A stretch of 64,000 nucleotides of DNA, taken from NCBI RefSeq assembly GCF_042680805.1, contig NZ_JBHUEM010000009.1, forward strand, positions 112,351 to 176,350. The letters are read 5' to 3'. Below the pieces are notes generated by a model. The model ran no database searches, was not told the origin of the DNA, and worked only from the letters and a program-made list of their open reading frames with translations. Of the stretch, positions 9,145 through 17,422 are shown piece after piece. The DNA comes from Bacillus_CJ salitolerans (GTDB taxonomy: Bacteria; Bacillota; Bacilli; Bacillales; SA4). The stretch's first letter is position 1. Each line of letters begins with the position of its first letter. A program made the position numbers and the translations under genes.

Positions 9145-9243
9145 TGTGGATAAAGTTATACACAATATACACATTGAAAAACCTATTTTTTTTGAATATA
9201 TGAACATTGAATCCACAGTTTATCCACCGTTTGTTGTGGATAA
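9145..9243. promoter_or_regulatory. DnaA-box cluster upstream of sda
   Basis: Three boxes match TTATNCACA exactly: 9145-9153 (minus), 9156-9164 (plus, TTATACACA) and 9235-9243 (minus). Two more have one mismatch: ATATACACA at 9165-9173 and TTATCCACC at 9220-9228. In B. subtilis sda is activated by DnaA through boxes upstream of its promoter, so these most likely control sda and perhaps the divergent yqeG. No AT-rich unwinding region or dnaA gene lies nearby, so it is not read as an origin. Confidence 0.8.
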
Positions 9244-9244
9244 G

Positions 9245-9258
9245 GGAACGGTTGTTCC
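9245..9258. promoter_or_regulatory. Candidate LexA (SOS) operator upstream of sda
   Basis: GGAACGGTTGTTCC contains the core GAAC-N4-GTTC of the Gram-positive LexA/DinR operator. It abuts the last DnaA box and is about 135 bases before the sda start. DNA-damage induction of sda is known in B. subtilis; direct LexA binding at this site is inferred. Confidence 0.5.
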
Positions 9259-9390
9259 ACCCAAAAAAACATGTTAGATTAGGTTTACACCCCAGACCAA
9301 ACCTACAGTATATGTTAATAGATTATATTTAGAACATATTTTCCTCTTATCCCTAAATTAAGGAGGTGGGCCGCCAAACCGGCGAATACT

Positions 9391-9531
9391 ATGAGAAAAT
9401 TATCTGACGAGCTTTTAATTGAATCGTATTACAAAGCAACTGAACTAAAGCTTAGCCCTGAATTCATCCACTTAATTGAGAGCGAAATTAGACGTAGATC
9501 ATTAACACATAAAATTAAAGTTTCCTCATAA
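9391..9531 (+). CDS. sda: Sda, replication-checkpoint inhibitor of sporulation
   Basis: A 46-residue protein that folds as a helical hairpin, binds the sporulation kinases KinA and KinB and stops phosphorelay signalling while replication is active or stalled. The sequence MRKLSDELLIESYYKATE, then IRRRS, and the C-terminal VSS ending strongly match the B. subtilis protein. The position next to yqeG is also conserved. The ribosome site AAGGAGGTGG ends at 9369, 21 bases before the ATG, but a small hairpin (9370-9383) lies between and would bring the effective spacing to seven bases. Confidence 0.95.
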   Translation: MRKLSDELLIESYYKATELKLSPEFIHLIESEIRRRSLTHKIKVSS

Positions 9532-9564
9532 TTAATAGAAGAACATGTTTATAGTAAAAACACG

Positions 9565-9591
9565 AGCCATTATGTAATAATGGCTTTTTTT
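9565..9591 (+). terminator. sda terminator
   Basis: An inverted repeat AGCCATTAT / ATAATGGCT with a short loop is followed by seven T's, 33 bases after the sda stop. Confidence 0.9.
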
Positions 9592-9611
9592 GTTTAGGAA
9601 ACTATAAAAGG

Positions 9612-9771
9612 TCATCATTTGTGGATAACTGAGTGTTGCATACTAATCCGGCTCCAGCGCCCAGCCCGCCTGAATCAAATAACCTGTAATGAAGAAAAGG
9701 GAAAGATCGCCCCTTTTCTTCATTACAGAACATTCGCTACACCTGGGGCTAACCTGTGCGCTTGCGCCTTT
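9612..9771 (-). repeat. Family A structured repeat, copy 1 (subgroup B)
   Basis: Read on the minus strand it carries the family order: AGGCAGA-like start, long hairpin, GGTTATTTGA, then GGGCTGGGCGCTGGAGC. The hairpin is a perfect 18-bp stem (arms 9684-9701 and 9711-9728). Its tail includes an exact DnaA box (9620-9628), a feature shared with copy 3. Confidence 0.85.
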
Positions 9772-9774
9772 TTC

Positions 9775-10209
9775 TCATTCTTGTAGCATTGACCATTCTT
9801 TTAGCCAATCTTCATCAATACCTTTGTATTGCTTTTCCTTCGATAAACGCTCCAACACCCGGTATTTCCGAGGATCTACAATAATAGATGAGGTTGAGAT
9901 TGGCGATAGAGTTGAAATCTCGTTTACTAATTCTTTATCCACACTACGATAATAAGGTTTAAGTCTAACACCTAATAGTGTGACATTGTCATGTGTAATA
10001 TAGATGGCATCACTTATTTTCTCATTTTGAAGGAGTACTGGAATGATTGCATCTGATTCATTTGGACTCCCAAATGCTACACCAATTTCTTCACTAGTAA
10101 TTAGAGGCCTATAATATTCCCGGGGTAATAGGGTGATATCATTTTCCCCTATTTTTGAACATCCACTTCCAAATATATAAATAATAGCGAGTAACAAAAA
10201 ATGTCTCAT
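9775..10209 (-). CDS. Putative lipoprotein of unknown function
   Basis: A 144-residue protein with a short hydrophobic signal sequence ending in a lipobox-like FGSGC, so residue 17 is the probable lipidated cysteine. The mature part is soluble, with a pattern (NVTLLGVRLK, then a helix, then SSIIVDPRKYRVLERL) faintly like the YhcN/YlaJ sporulation lipoproteins; this resemblance is only by eye. The ATG at 10209 has AAGGATGTG upstream. It is convergent with sda and separated from it by a family A repeat. It is divergent from the mrp operon. Confidence 0.65.
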   Translation of the reverse strand: MRHFLLLAIIYIFGSGCSKIGENDITLLPREYYRPLITSEEIGVAFGSPNESDAIIPVLLQNEKISDAIYITHDNVTLLGVRLKPYYRSVDKELVNEISTLSPISTSSIIVDPRKYRVLERLSKEKQYKGIDEDWLKEWSMLQE

Positions 10210-10408
10210 TTTTACACATCCTTTCTTATTTAATATGAATCAAGAAGTCCATTTTCATACCAATAATAAGAAAGTTTAGATAAGGGGATATTAGTTGAAG
10301 TTACACTTAAAATATGGGTACAATTACTTGTAGGACTGTGAAGCTTCATTCCGAAAATATGAATACATCATTATAACTTTGTCATTTACTTCAAAGGAGG
10401 ATTAATAA

Positions 10409-12748
10409 ATGCTTCATTTTCTTGTTATTGCACCACTTGTAGTTGCCGTATTGGCACCAATCCTCTACAAAAATCTTAAGTCGATACACACTGGTTGGTT
10501 TGTTTTAATTGTACCTGCACTTATTTTTCTTTATTTACTACAAAGCATTCCAAAAGCTATAGAGAAACCAATGCTTTTGACAGTAGAATGGATGCCTTCA
10601 CTTGGGATCAATTATGATCTCTATGTAGATGGGTTAAGTATACTTTTTGGTTTATTAATATCAGGAATTGGGAGCTTAGTTGTTCTATATTCTATCTATT
10701 ATTTACATAAGACTGAAAAACTAGGTCATTTCTATGTATACTTATTAATGTTCATGACAGCGATGCTTGGCGTGGTTTTCTCAGATAATATTTTCGTATT
10801 CTATATGTTTTGGGAATTAACAAGCCTTTCCTCATTTTTATTAATCGGGTTTTGGAACGACCGTGAGAAATCGAGATATGGTGCTCTAAAGTCCATGTTA
10901 ATTACGGTCTTGGGCGGATTGAGCATGTTTGCTGGACTCGTATGGATGTCATTAGAAGTGGGATCATCGAGTATACGAGAATTGATTCAACACGCCAGCT
11001 TCATTGTGGAAAGCCCCTATTTCCTACCTATTTTATTATTAATCTTACTTGGAGCCTTTACAAAATCAGCTCAATTCCCATTTCATATTTGGCTACCTGA
11101 TGCGATGGAAGCTCCAACACCAGTTAGTGCTTATTTACACTCCGCAACTATGGTAAAAGCAGGGATTTATTTAGTTGCTAGATTATCTTTAATTTTTGCT
11201 GGAACCGATGAGTTTTTCCTAATTGTTTCAGGGTTTGGCCTAATAACACTTTGTATCGGGTCTTATATGGCCGTTAAACAAACAGACCTAAAAGCAATAT
11301 TAGCTTACTCAACAATTAGTCAATTAGGTATGATTATGGCCATGCTTGGATTCGGAACAGGTGTTGCTGTTTTTGCAGCGATCTTCCATATCCTAAATCA
11401 CGCCACATTTAAGGGCAGTCTTTTTATGGTGGCCGGTATTGTGGACCATGAAACAGGTACAAGGGACATTAGACGTTTAGGTGGATTATTTACGCTAATG
11501 CCAATTACTGCAACACTAGCAATATTTGGTGTATTTTCAATGGCCGGAGTTCCACTTCCTATTTTAAACGGCTTTTTAAGCAAGGAAATGTTTTTTGATG
11601 CTGCGGTTGATTTACGGCTTGAACCATCATCTATTTATCAAGCGGTAGCACCTTACATCCCAATTATCGCTGTATTTGGAAGTATATTTACATTTGTTTA
11701 TTCAATGCTACTCTACTTCAAAACGTTTACTGGAGAGTTAAAGCTTTCAAAATTAGAACGAAAGCCGCATGACCCACCTATTGGAATGCTTATTTCTCCA
11801 ATTATATTAGTAGTATTAATCGTTGTTATCGCACTACTACCTGGACCTTTTAATACATATTTATTGACTCCTGCTGTTGCTGCTGTTATGGGGGAAAGCC
11901 CACATACACACATTTATTTCTGGCACGGTTTCTTTAATGCACCATTGTTCATGTCGTTAGTTGTACTTTTTATTGGAACACTCCTCTATTTCATGAAGGA
12001 GAAGTGGTTGCCAATATATGAAACGATTCCAGGAAGATGGAGTTCAAATAAAGCATACGACTATATTGTCAATGGGATGTTTACATTCTCAACTGCAATT
12101 ACCAATCTATATATGAATGGTTCATTGAGAAACTATTTACGAATCATTATTGGATTTATTGCAGCATGCGGTATTTATACTATGTATAGAACCAATGGTT
12201 GGAGCTTCGAATTTACAGGGTCCTCCATTTCCGTACCCGAACTCGCGGTTGCTATAACCATGATGATTGCAGCTATAGCCATCATATTTACCACAAACCG
12301 TGTCGCAGCAATAATCATTCTTGGTGTGGTCGGGTATGGGTTATCTCTATTATTTGTCTTTTACTCAGCTCCTGATCTTGCATTAACACAATTAATTGTT
12401 GAAACAGTAACAGTTGCGTTATTCTTACTTTGCTTCTATCACCTCCCGAAGTTAAAACCATTAAAAGAGAAAACCAGTACAAAAGTGGTGAACCTTGTTA
12501 TTTCTGTTTCATTTGGGGTTCTTATTACACTAGTTGGTTTATCAGCACATAGTTCAAAGTGGTTTGAATCTATTTCTGATTACTTTCTGAAGAATTCTTA
12601 TAAACTCGGTGGTGGGGATAACGTCGTAAACGTCATCCTCGTTGATATGCGTGGATTAGATACATTATTAGAGATAAGTGTTCTCGGCCTAGCAGCACTC
12701 GGTATTTCAGCTATGATAAAGCTAAAAAAGAAGGGTGAGGTGAAGTAA
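10409..12748 (+). CDS. mrpA: Mrp Na+/H+ antiporter subunit A
   Basis: Largest subunit of the multi-subunit monovalent cation/proton antiporter, 779 residues, related to NADH dehydrogenase subunit L. The N-terminal two-thirds hold the proton-channel core (FWELTSLSSFLLIGFW, HIWLPDAMEAPTPVSAYLHSATMVKAG), and the C-terminus has the DUF4040 and MbhE-like parts (YSAPDLALTQLIVET, then VDMRGLDTLLE). The length matches full-length MrpA, so MrpB is not fused here. AAAGGAGG precedes the ATG. It heads a six-gene operon for Na+ and alkali tolerance. The next gene begins at the very next base. Confidence 0.96.
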   Translation: MLHFLVIAPLVVAVLAPILYKNLKSIHTGWFVLIVPALIFLYLLQSIPKAIEKPMLLTVEWMPSLGINYDLYVDGLSILFGLLISGIGSLVVLYSIYYLHKTEKLGHFYVYLLMFMTAMLGVVFSDNIFVFYMFWELTSLSSFLLIGFWNDREKSRYGALKSMLITVLGGLSMFAGLVWMSLEVGSSSIRELIQHASFIVESPYFLPILLLILLGAFTKSAQFPFHIWLPDAMEAPTPVSAYLHSATMVKAGIYLVARLSLIFAGTDEFFLIVSGFGLITLCIGSYMAVKQTDLKAILAYSTISQLGMIMAMLGFGTGVAVFAAIFHILNHATFKGSLFMVAGIVDHETGTRDIRRLGGLFTLMPITATLAIFGVFSMAGVPLPILNGFLSKEMFFDAAVDLRLEPSSIYQAVAPYIPIIAVFGSIFTFVYSMLLYFKTFTGELKLSKLERKPHDPPIGMLISPIILVVLIVVIALLPGPFNTYLLTPAVAAVMGESPHTHIYFWHGFFNAPLFMSLVVLFIGTLLYFMKEKWLPIYETIPGRWSSNKAYDYIVNGMFTFSTAITNLYMNGSLRNYLRIIIGFIAACGIYTMYRTNGWSFEFTGSSISVPELAVAITMMIAAIAIIFTTNRVAAIIILGVVGYGLSLLFVFYSAPDLALTQLIVETVTVALFLLCFYHLPKLKPLKEKTSTKVVNLVISVSFGVLITLVGLSAHSSKWFESISDYFLKNSYKLGGGDNVVNVILVDMRGLDTLLEISVLGLAALGISAMIKLKKKGEVK

Positions 12749-13087
12749 GTGGAAATCATTATGTCGATTCTCTCTGGAATATTATTTACCTGTGGTATCT
12801 ATCTTCTTCTCCAAAAACAGCTCCTAAGAATCATTATTGGGACAGCTTTATTATCACATGGTGCACATCTTTTTATATTAACAATGGGTGGATTACGAAC
12901 AGGTGCACCGCCTATTTTAAAAGAGGGTGTTCAAGTATATACTGATCCACTGCCGCAGGCATTAATATTAACTTCTATCGTTATCAGTTTTGGTGTCACA
13001 TCCTTTTTATTAGTACTGGCATACAAAACCTATAAAACAAATCAGACCGATAACATCGAAGAATTAAGGGGAACAGAAAATGAGTAA
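12749..13087 (+). CDS. mrpC: Mrp antiporter subunit C
   Basis: A 112-residue protein with three membrane helices related to NADH dehydrogenase subunit K (GTALLSHGAHLFILTMG, then DPLPQALILTSIVISF). The start is GTG at 12749, directly after the mrpA stop, with GGTGAGGTG upstream. The usual mrpB between mrpA and mrpC is absent. The end overlaps mrpD by eight bases. Confidence 0.95.
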   Translation: MEIIMSILSGILFTCGIYLLLQKQLLRIIIGTALLSHGAHLFILTMGGLRTGAPPILKEGVQVYTDPLPQALILTSIVISFGVTSFLLVLAYKTYKTNQTDNIEELRGTENE

Positions 13088-14570
13088 TCTCACAAATTTA
13101 GCGATTTTACCAGTTTTGTTACCGGTAATTGCAGGAATATTTTCTGCTTTTTATCATAAAAAGCAAACAATAGCCAGGGGTATTACGCTATTTTTTAGTA
13201 CTGTACAGTGTCTAATTATCTTTTGGCTAGTATATGAGGTGTTTGTTCATGGTCCTATTATTCTAGAAACAGGGGATTGGAAAGCACCATATGGTATTAT
13301 TATCGTTGCTGATGAACTAGCAATATTGCTAGTAGCGATTACAAATATCATCGCAGTCTCGGCGGCATTTTATTCGATAAGAACCATTGATCATGAAGAG
13401 CTACATCATTTCTTTTACATGTTTTTTCACTTTTTGATAGCAGGCGTGTCCGGTGCTTTCTTAACAGGAGATTTATTTAATTTATTCGTATTTTTTGAAG
13501 TTTTACTAATGGCCTCCTATGCTCTGATTATCCTTGGAGGGAAAAAAGAGCAATTTAGGGAATCCATAAAATATGTTTTAATAAATGTTTTTTCTTCCAT
13601 TTTATTTGTTACAACAATAGCGTTTTTATACTCAGTAACTGGTACAGTGAATATGGCACAGTTAGCAGTACGTGTTGGTGAGAGTGGACAGATTGGCATT
13701 TTGACAACAATTGCAATCATGTTATTCGTTGTTTTTGCTACTAAAGGCGCTTTATTCCCACTGTATTTTTGGCTTCCTAGGTCTTATGCAGTACCACATC
13801 CAGTCGTGTCGGCGTTGTTTGGTTCGCTTTTAACAAAAGTAGGCATCTATTCAATCCTTAGAACCTTTACTCTCATATTTGGATACCAAGCAGAATTTAC
13901 TCATCAGATTTTTATTATTTTAGGGGTACTTACCATCATATTTGGTGTAATTGGAGCCCTTTCAACTAATAATATTAAACTAATTATTGCTTACAATATT
14001 ATTCCAGCTGTTGGATATATGTTAATTGGTATAGGTATCTTTAGCGTCACTTCTTTAGCGGGTGCGGTGTATTACTTAATACATGACATGATAATTAAAG
14101 GGGCGTTGTTCCTTTTAGTTGGAGTTATTGTAATGATTACAGGTACTTCTGATTTACGGAAAATGGGTGGGCTTATTCACCATTATCCATTACTAGGATG
14201 GATGTTCTTCCTTTCATGTATAGTACTAGCTGGAATACCACCATTTAGCGGATTTATTGGTAAGTACTTACTTGTAAAAGGTGGATTGGAATCCGGTCAT
14301 CATATAGCAATCATCATAGCTCTTTTATCTAGCTTACTCATTTTATTATCAGTAATAAGAATATTTATTGGGGCTTTCTGGGGAGACAAGAAAGATATCG
14401 CTCAAGACAAATTGCCATCTACAAGAGGGTTACTTTCACCTATTGCATTCTTATTAGCTTTTTCGGTTTTCCTTGGTATTGGAGCAGAGTGGATCTATCC
14501 ATATATTCAATTAATAGGTGATACGTTAGCAAGTCCGTCTTATTACATTGATAACGTTTTAAAGGAGTAG
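13080..14570 (+). CDS. mrpD: Mrp antiporter subunit D
   Basis: A 496-residue proton-translocating subunit homologous to the N/M subunits of complex I, with about 14 membrane helices. The typical features are ADELAILLVAITNI, a membrane glutamate in FEVLLMASYALI, and FWLPRSYAVPHPVVSALFGSLLTKVG. The ATG overlaps the end of mrpC, and GGGGAACAG lies upstream. It is part of the ion pathway together with MrpA. Confidence 0.96.
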   Translation: MSNLTNLAILPVLLPVIAGIFSAFYHKKQTIARGITLFFSTVQCLIIFWLVYEVFVHGPIILETGDWKAPYGIIIVADELAILLVAITNIIAVSAAFYSIRTIDHEELHHFFYMFFHFLIAGVSGAFLTGDLFNLFVFFEVLLMASYALIILGGKKEQFRESIKYVLINVFSSILFVTTIAFLYSVTGTVNMAQLAVRVGESGQIGILTTIAIMLFVVFATKGALFPLYFWLPRSYAVPHPVVSALFGSLLTKVGIYSILRTFTLIFGYQAEFTHQIFIILGVLTIIFGVIGALSTNNIKLIIAYNIIPAVGYMLIGIGIFSVTSLAGAVYYLIHDMIIKGALFLLVGVIVMITGTSDLRKMGGLIHHYPLLGWMFFLSCIVLAGIPPFSGFIGKYLLVKGGLESGHHIAIIIALLSSLLILLSVIRIFIGAFWGDKKDIAQDKLPSTRGLLSPIAFLLAFSVFLGIGAEWIYPYIQLIGDTLASPSYYIDNVLKE

Positions 14571-14575
14571 TGTTT

Positions 14576-15052
14576 ATGTCTTTTCAGTTATTGTTGAATA
14601 TTTTGATTGCTATTATATGGATGGTTCTCTTAGAAAAATTTACATTTAATTACTTTATTCTAGGTTTTCTCGTTGGATCTATATTACTTTATATATTCAA
14701 TCGCTATGTTCCTGGTACTTTTTATTTTCGAAAGGTATGGGCGATAATAAAACTTATTCTTATATTCTTAAGGGAGCTCGTCTTATCAAACCTTGAGGTC
14801 GTCAAGGTTGTTTATAGACGGAACATCGATATACAGCCTGGAATAATTGCAATCCCAACAGATTTAAAATCTAACTGGGAAATTACACTGCTAGCAAATC
14901 TTATTACGTTAACTCCTGGAACACTGTCGATTTCCGTTTCAGACGATTATACAACTATTTATGTCCATGCGATGGATATTCGGGATAAAGATGAGGTTAT
15001 ACTTTCAATAAAGAATTCCTTTGAAAAGGCAATCATGGAGGTGACAAGGTAG
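14576..15052 (+). CDS. mrpE: Mrp antiporter subunit E
   Basis: A 158-residue MnhE-family subunit with hydrophobic helices at the N-terminus, then the conserved soluble region ending TLTPGTLSISVS. The frame opens at a GTG (14570), but that lies three bases after AAAGGAG, so the ATG at 14576 is preferred. It lies five bases after the mrpD stop and overlaps mrpF by one base. Confidence 0.94.
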   Translation: MSFQLLLNILIAIIWMVLLEKFTFNYFILGFLVGSILLYIFNRYVPGTFYFRKVWAIIKLILIFLRELVLSNLEVVKVVYRRNIDIQPGIIAIPTDLKSNWEITLLANLITLTPGTLSISVSDDYTTIYVHAMDIRDKDEVILSIKNSFEKAIMEVTR

Positions 15053-15360
15053 TGGAGGATCTTTTATTCACTTTGATTAAGTACTCTGTTCTTATTTCCC
15101 TTGTTGTCATATCCTTTTCAGTTATTCTATTACTTATTCGGACAATTAAAGGTCCAAGTAATCCTGATCGTGCTATTGCTCTTGACAGCATTGGAATAAA
15201 CTTAATTGCAATGGCTTCATTAATCGCTATCCAATTGGAAACTACTTTTTTTAATGAAGTAATTCTGCTTATTGGAATTCTAGCGTTTATTGGAACAATT
15301 GCAGTTGCAAAATTTATTGAAAAGGGTGTGATTATTGATCATGACCGTCACCATTCTTGA
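15052..15360 (+). CDS. mrpF: Mrp antiporter subunit F
   Basis: A 102-residue, three-helix MnhF subunit with the conserved RTIKGPSNPDRAIALDSI loop. The start is GTG at 15052, overlapping the mrpE stop, with GGAGGTGAC upstream. Its end overlaps mrpG. Confidence 0.95.
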   Translation: MEDLLFTLIKYSVLISLVVISFSVILLLIRTIKGPSNPDRAIALDSIGINLIAMASLIAIQLETTFFNEVILLIGILAFIGTIAVAKFIEKGVIIDHDRHHS

Positions 15361-15712
15361 TTGGTTCATAGCGATAGTGATTTGCTTCTTGATCCTTTTT
15401 GGCACCTTTTTTATTTTCTCGACTTCAATTGGCTTAATACGATTACCTGATGTATATACACGCTCTCATGCTGCATCAAAAGGGGCAACTTTGGGAGTTG
15501 CTAGTATCTTACTAGGAACTTTTATATACTTTCTCTATTTCAAATCAGAGCTAAGCAGTTCGTTAATACTCGGGATTATTTTTATCTTACTTACTTTGCC
15601 CGTCGCAGGGCATATGATTGCACGTGCAGCCTATAATAGTGGGGTTCCACTTTGGGATAAAAGTGTGAAAAATGAACTTGAAAAGAAAAAAGAACAATCC
15701 CAAGAACAATAG
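15341..15712 (+). CDS. mrpG: Mrp antiporter subunit G
   Basis: A 123-residue, three-helix MnhG subunit with the family motif GLIRLPDVYTRSHAASKGATLGV. The ATG at 15341 is used because AAAAGGGTG is well placed; the frame opens six bases earlier. The last 30 residues are charged and cytoplasmic. It is the final gene of the operon and is followed by a hairpin within a degenerate family A repeat. Confidence 0.95.
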   Translation: MTVTILDWFIAIVICFLILFGTFFIFSTSIGLIRLPDVYTRSHAASKGATLGVASILLGTFIYFLYFKSELSSSLILGIIFILLTLPVAGHMIARAAYNSGVPLWDKSVKNELEKKKEQSQEQ

Positions 15713-15812
15713 GAACTAGGGCCACGCTCCTTGAAGAGAAAAAGGGTCTCTTTTTCTCTCCAAGGAATTTGACTATCAGTAACTTGTCGCTGGGGCTGGA
15801 TTACTAAAGAAC
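15713..15812 (+). repeat. Family A repeat, copy 2 (degenerate)
   Basis: Stem arms are 15729-15744 and 15750-15765 (CCTTG, then AGAGAAAAAG against its complement, with one bulge). They are followed by ATTTGACTATCAG and GTCGCTGGGGCTGGATTAC, an altered form of the family core. It may double as the mrp operon terminator. Confidence 0.55.
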
Positions 15813-15901
15813 AGTGTATTTTGATCTTAAAAAATAGTGTAGTTTTAAAATTAACATTGACCATTTCAAATAAATTTCGATTATTTATATAATAATTGTT
15901 A

Positions 15902-15945
15902 AAAAATCACCTCTATCTTCCTAGATATAAGGTGATTTTTATTTA
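15902..15945. terminator. Hairpin terminator
   Basis: An 11-bp stem (AAAAATCACCT), with additional pairing of TATCT to AGATA inside, is flanked by A and T runs. It lies between the mrp operon and the next gene. Confidence 0.75.
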
Positions 15946-16061
15946 TGAAAATTTGTAAATGCCGATACGGTATGTGAAGAAATGTTCTTAATGTATAGGG
16001 TCAGTTTACTTAAAGAAGGTTTGGGGATTTATGGTAAAATAAATTAAAGGGGGAGTTGAAA

Positions 16062-16430
16062 TTGAGAATAACCGGATTAACTTTAGGAGTAATCGCTGGT
16101 TTATTCAGTATTGTTTTGTGGATTGTTCTAGTTTTTTATAATCCTTATACAGCTTCAAGTTCTGAAGATGTGGCAGGTAATACATTTGTTATGTTATTCC
16201 TCCCAGCTTGTTTAGCTATCATTTCTTCTTTCATGAATAAAAAATATCTTATGTTAATCGCATTTATTTGGTCTTTGCCAATCAGTTTGTACTTAATGTT
16301 TACACCTGGAATCTTTGCTTGGTTTATTGCTTCATGTATTACTTATTTCATTTGTTTTCTTCTTATGCTTTTTCCCAAGAATATAAGAGAAAATAATTCA
16401 TTAGATTGTGAAGAATTACACTTAAAGTAA
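16062..16430 (+). CDS. Small membrane protein of unknown function
   Basis: A 122-residue protein, mostly hydrophobic, with about four predicted membrane helices and a short acidic tail. It was not recognised. The start is TTG at 16062, six bases after GGGGGAG; the in-frame TTG at 16056 is too close to that site. A stand-alone gene with its own terminator at 16456, it lies in a patch (15.9-17.7 kb) without the conserved neighbours seen elsewhere. Confidence 0.6.
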   Translation: MRITGLTLGVIAGLFSIVLWIVLVFYNPYTASSSEDVAGNTFVMLFLPACLAIISSFMNKKYLMLIAFIWSLPISLYLMFTPGIFAWFIASCITYFICFLLMLFPKNIRENNSLDCEELHLK

Positions 16431-16455
16431 CGGGGGCGATTTTTGAATAAAAAAT

Positions 16456-16486
16456 TGATCAGCTGCGGCTGGTCATTTTGTTTTTA
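16456..16486 (+). terminator. Terminator
   Basis: An 8-bp stem (TGATCAGC / GCTGGTCA, one G-T pair) is followed by a T-rich tract, 26 bases after the stop at 16430. Confidence 0.75.
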
Positions 16487-16595
16487 TCAGGTCGGATAGT
16501 GCAAGAAGCATGCAGATGTTTTATGACATTGGGTACAATCTTTTATTACTATTTGGGAAGATTAAGCCTAAAGTTTATTTTAGGTAGGTCAGAAA

Positions 16596-17345
16596 ATGAA
16601 TAAATCTCTATTAGGTGTATTTATAATTCTATTACTATTCCATGCACAGCCTAAAGATATAAAAGCAGGTGTAAATGAACCAGATTATAACCTCGTTTAT
16701 GATTCGTTATTGACAACGCTTGAACCCTATATTGAAGAAGCAGTGATAAGCTATTATGGAGAAAGAAAACAGTATGGCTTATATGATGCTAAAATTATCG
16801 AAATTATTAGAGAAAGTGAAGGTGGATATAGCTTTGTAATTACAGTTCAAGTTAATACCTTTGAACATGCACATGGACCTCCACATGGTAAAGAATCAAT
16901 AACATTCAATGTAAGTCCTTTTGGAGTGAAAGCTATAGACTATAAACATGAAGGGGATCATTGGGAAAGAAAAGTTGAAGACTTCTATCAAAAGTCTATC
17001 ACCGATATTAAAAAAACATTTGACTTGAATATAAAATCATTTAAAGTATATTCTTATGGTCAACTTCTTTTTCAATCTGAGAAAAAGAAAAGCTTTCAGT
17101 CACTTTCGGAAATTGTTATAGATATCGTTGAAGATATATTAAATCCAGAAATAAAGCCACCTTATAAGAATGTAATTGATCCAGTGACATTTATTAAAGA
17201 TGATTATGGGTATATTCTTTATAAGAAGGCTGATGGCATGAATGTAGTTCTTACATTAAAAAAGGAAAAGCAAAATTGGATAGTAATTGATAAACAATAT
17301 AAAAAGGGAAAGAAAATGCCAAAAGAACTGTTATGGTATATGTGA
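16596..17345 (+). CDS. Secreted DUF3888-type protein
   Basis: A 249-residue protein with an N-terminal signal peptide (about 1-24, basic then hydrophobic, ending IKAG). It continues with a region like DUF3888: YIEEAVISYYGERKQYGLYDAKI, then FVITVQVNTFEHAHGPPHG. The C-terminal 60 residues (FIKDDYGYILYKK to the end) may form a small separate domain. Function is unknown; members are common in Bacillus as exported proteins of unknown role. No ribosome site of normal strength is seen (AGGTAGGTC upstream is modest). Start at ATG 16596. Confidence 0.7.
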   Translation: MNKSLLGVFIILLLFHAQPKDIKAGVNEPDYNLVYDSLLTTLEPYIEEAVISYYGERKQYGLYDAKIIEIIRESEGGYSFVITVQVNTFEHAHGPPHGKESITFNVSPFGVKAIDYKHEGDHWERKVEDFYQKSITDIKKTFDLNIKSFKVYSYGQLLFQSEKKKSFQSLSEIVIDIVEDILNPEIKPPYKNVIDPVTFIKDDYGYILYKKADGMNVVLTLKKEKQNWIVIDKQYKKGKKMPKELLWYM

Positions 17346-17422
17346 TAAAATTATACTTCAATTATCGGGTGGGTTTAAAAGTGCATTAGGAACAGCTTTA
17401 TAAAAGAGGAGGGATAATCCCT

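Noticed and set aside
8998..9216. A 72-codon minus-strand ORF upstream of sda
   Set aside because: It covers the DnaA-box cluster, has no ribosome site, and its composition reflects AT-rich regulatory DNA.
9145..9243. DnaA-box cluster read as a replication origin
   Set aside because: No dnaA, dnaN or AT-rich unwinding element is near, and the location beside sda explains the boxes.
9689..9952. An 87-codon plus-strand ORF
   Set aside because: It overlaps a family A repeat and the antisense of the lipoprotein gene.
10210..10408. A riboswitch before mrpA
   Set aside because: No conserved motif or strong stem was found in the 199 bases; only the ribosome site is clear.
12740..12760. A missed mrpB gene between mrpA and mrpC
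   Set aside because: There are no bases between the two genes, and mrpA ends in the usual MrpA C-terminus.
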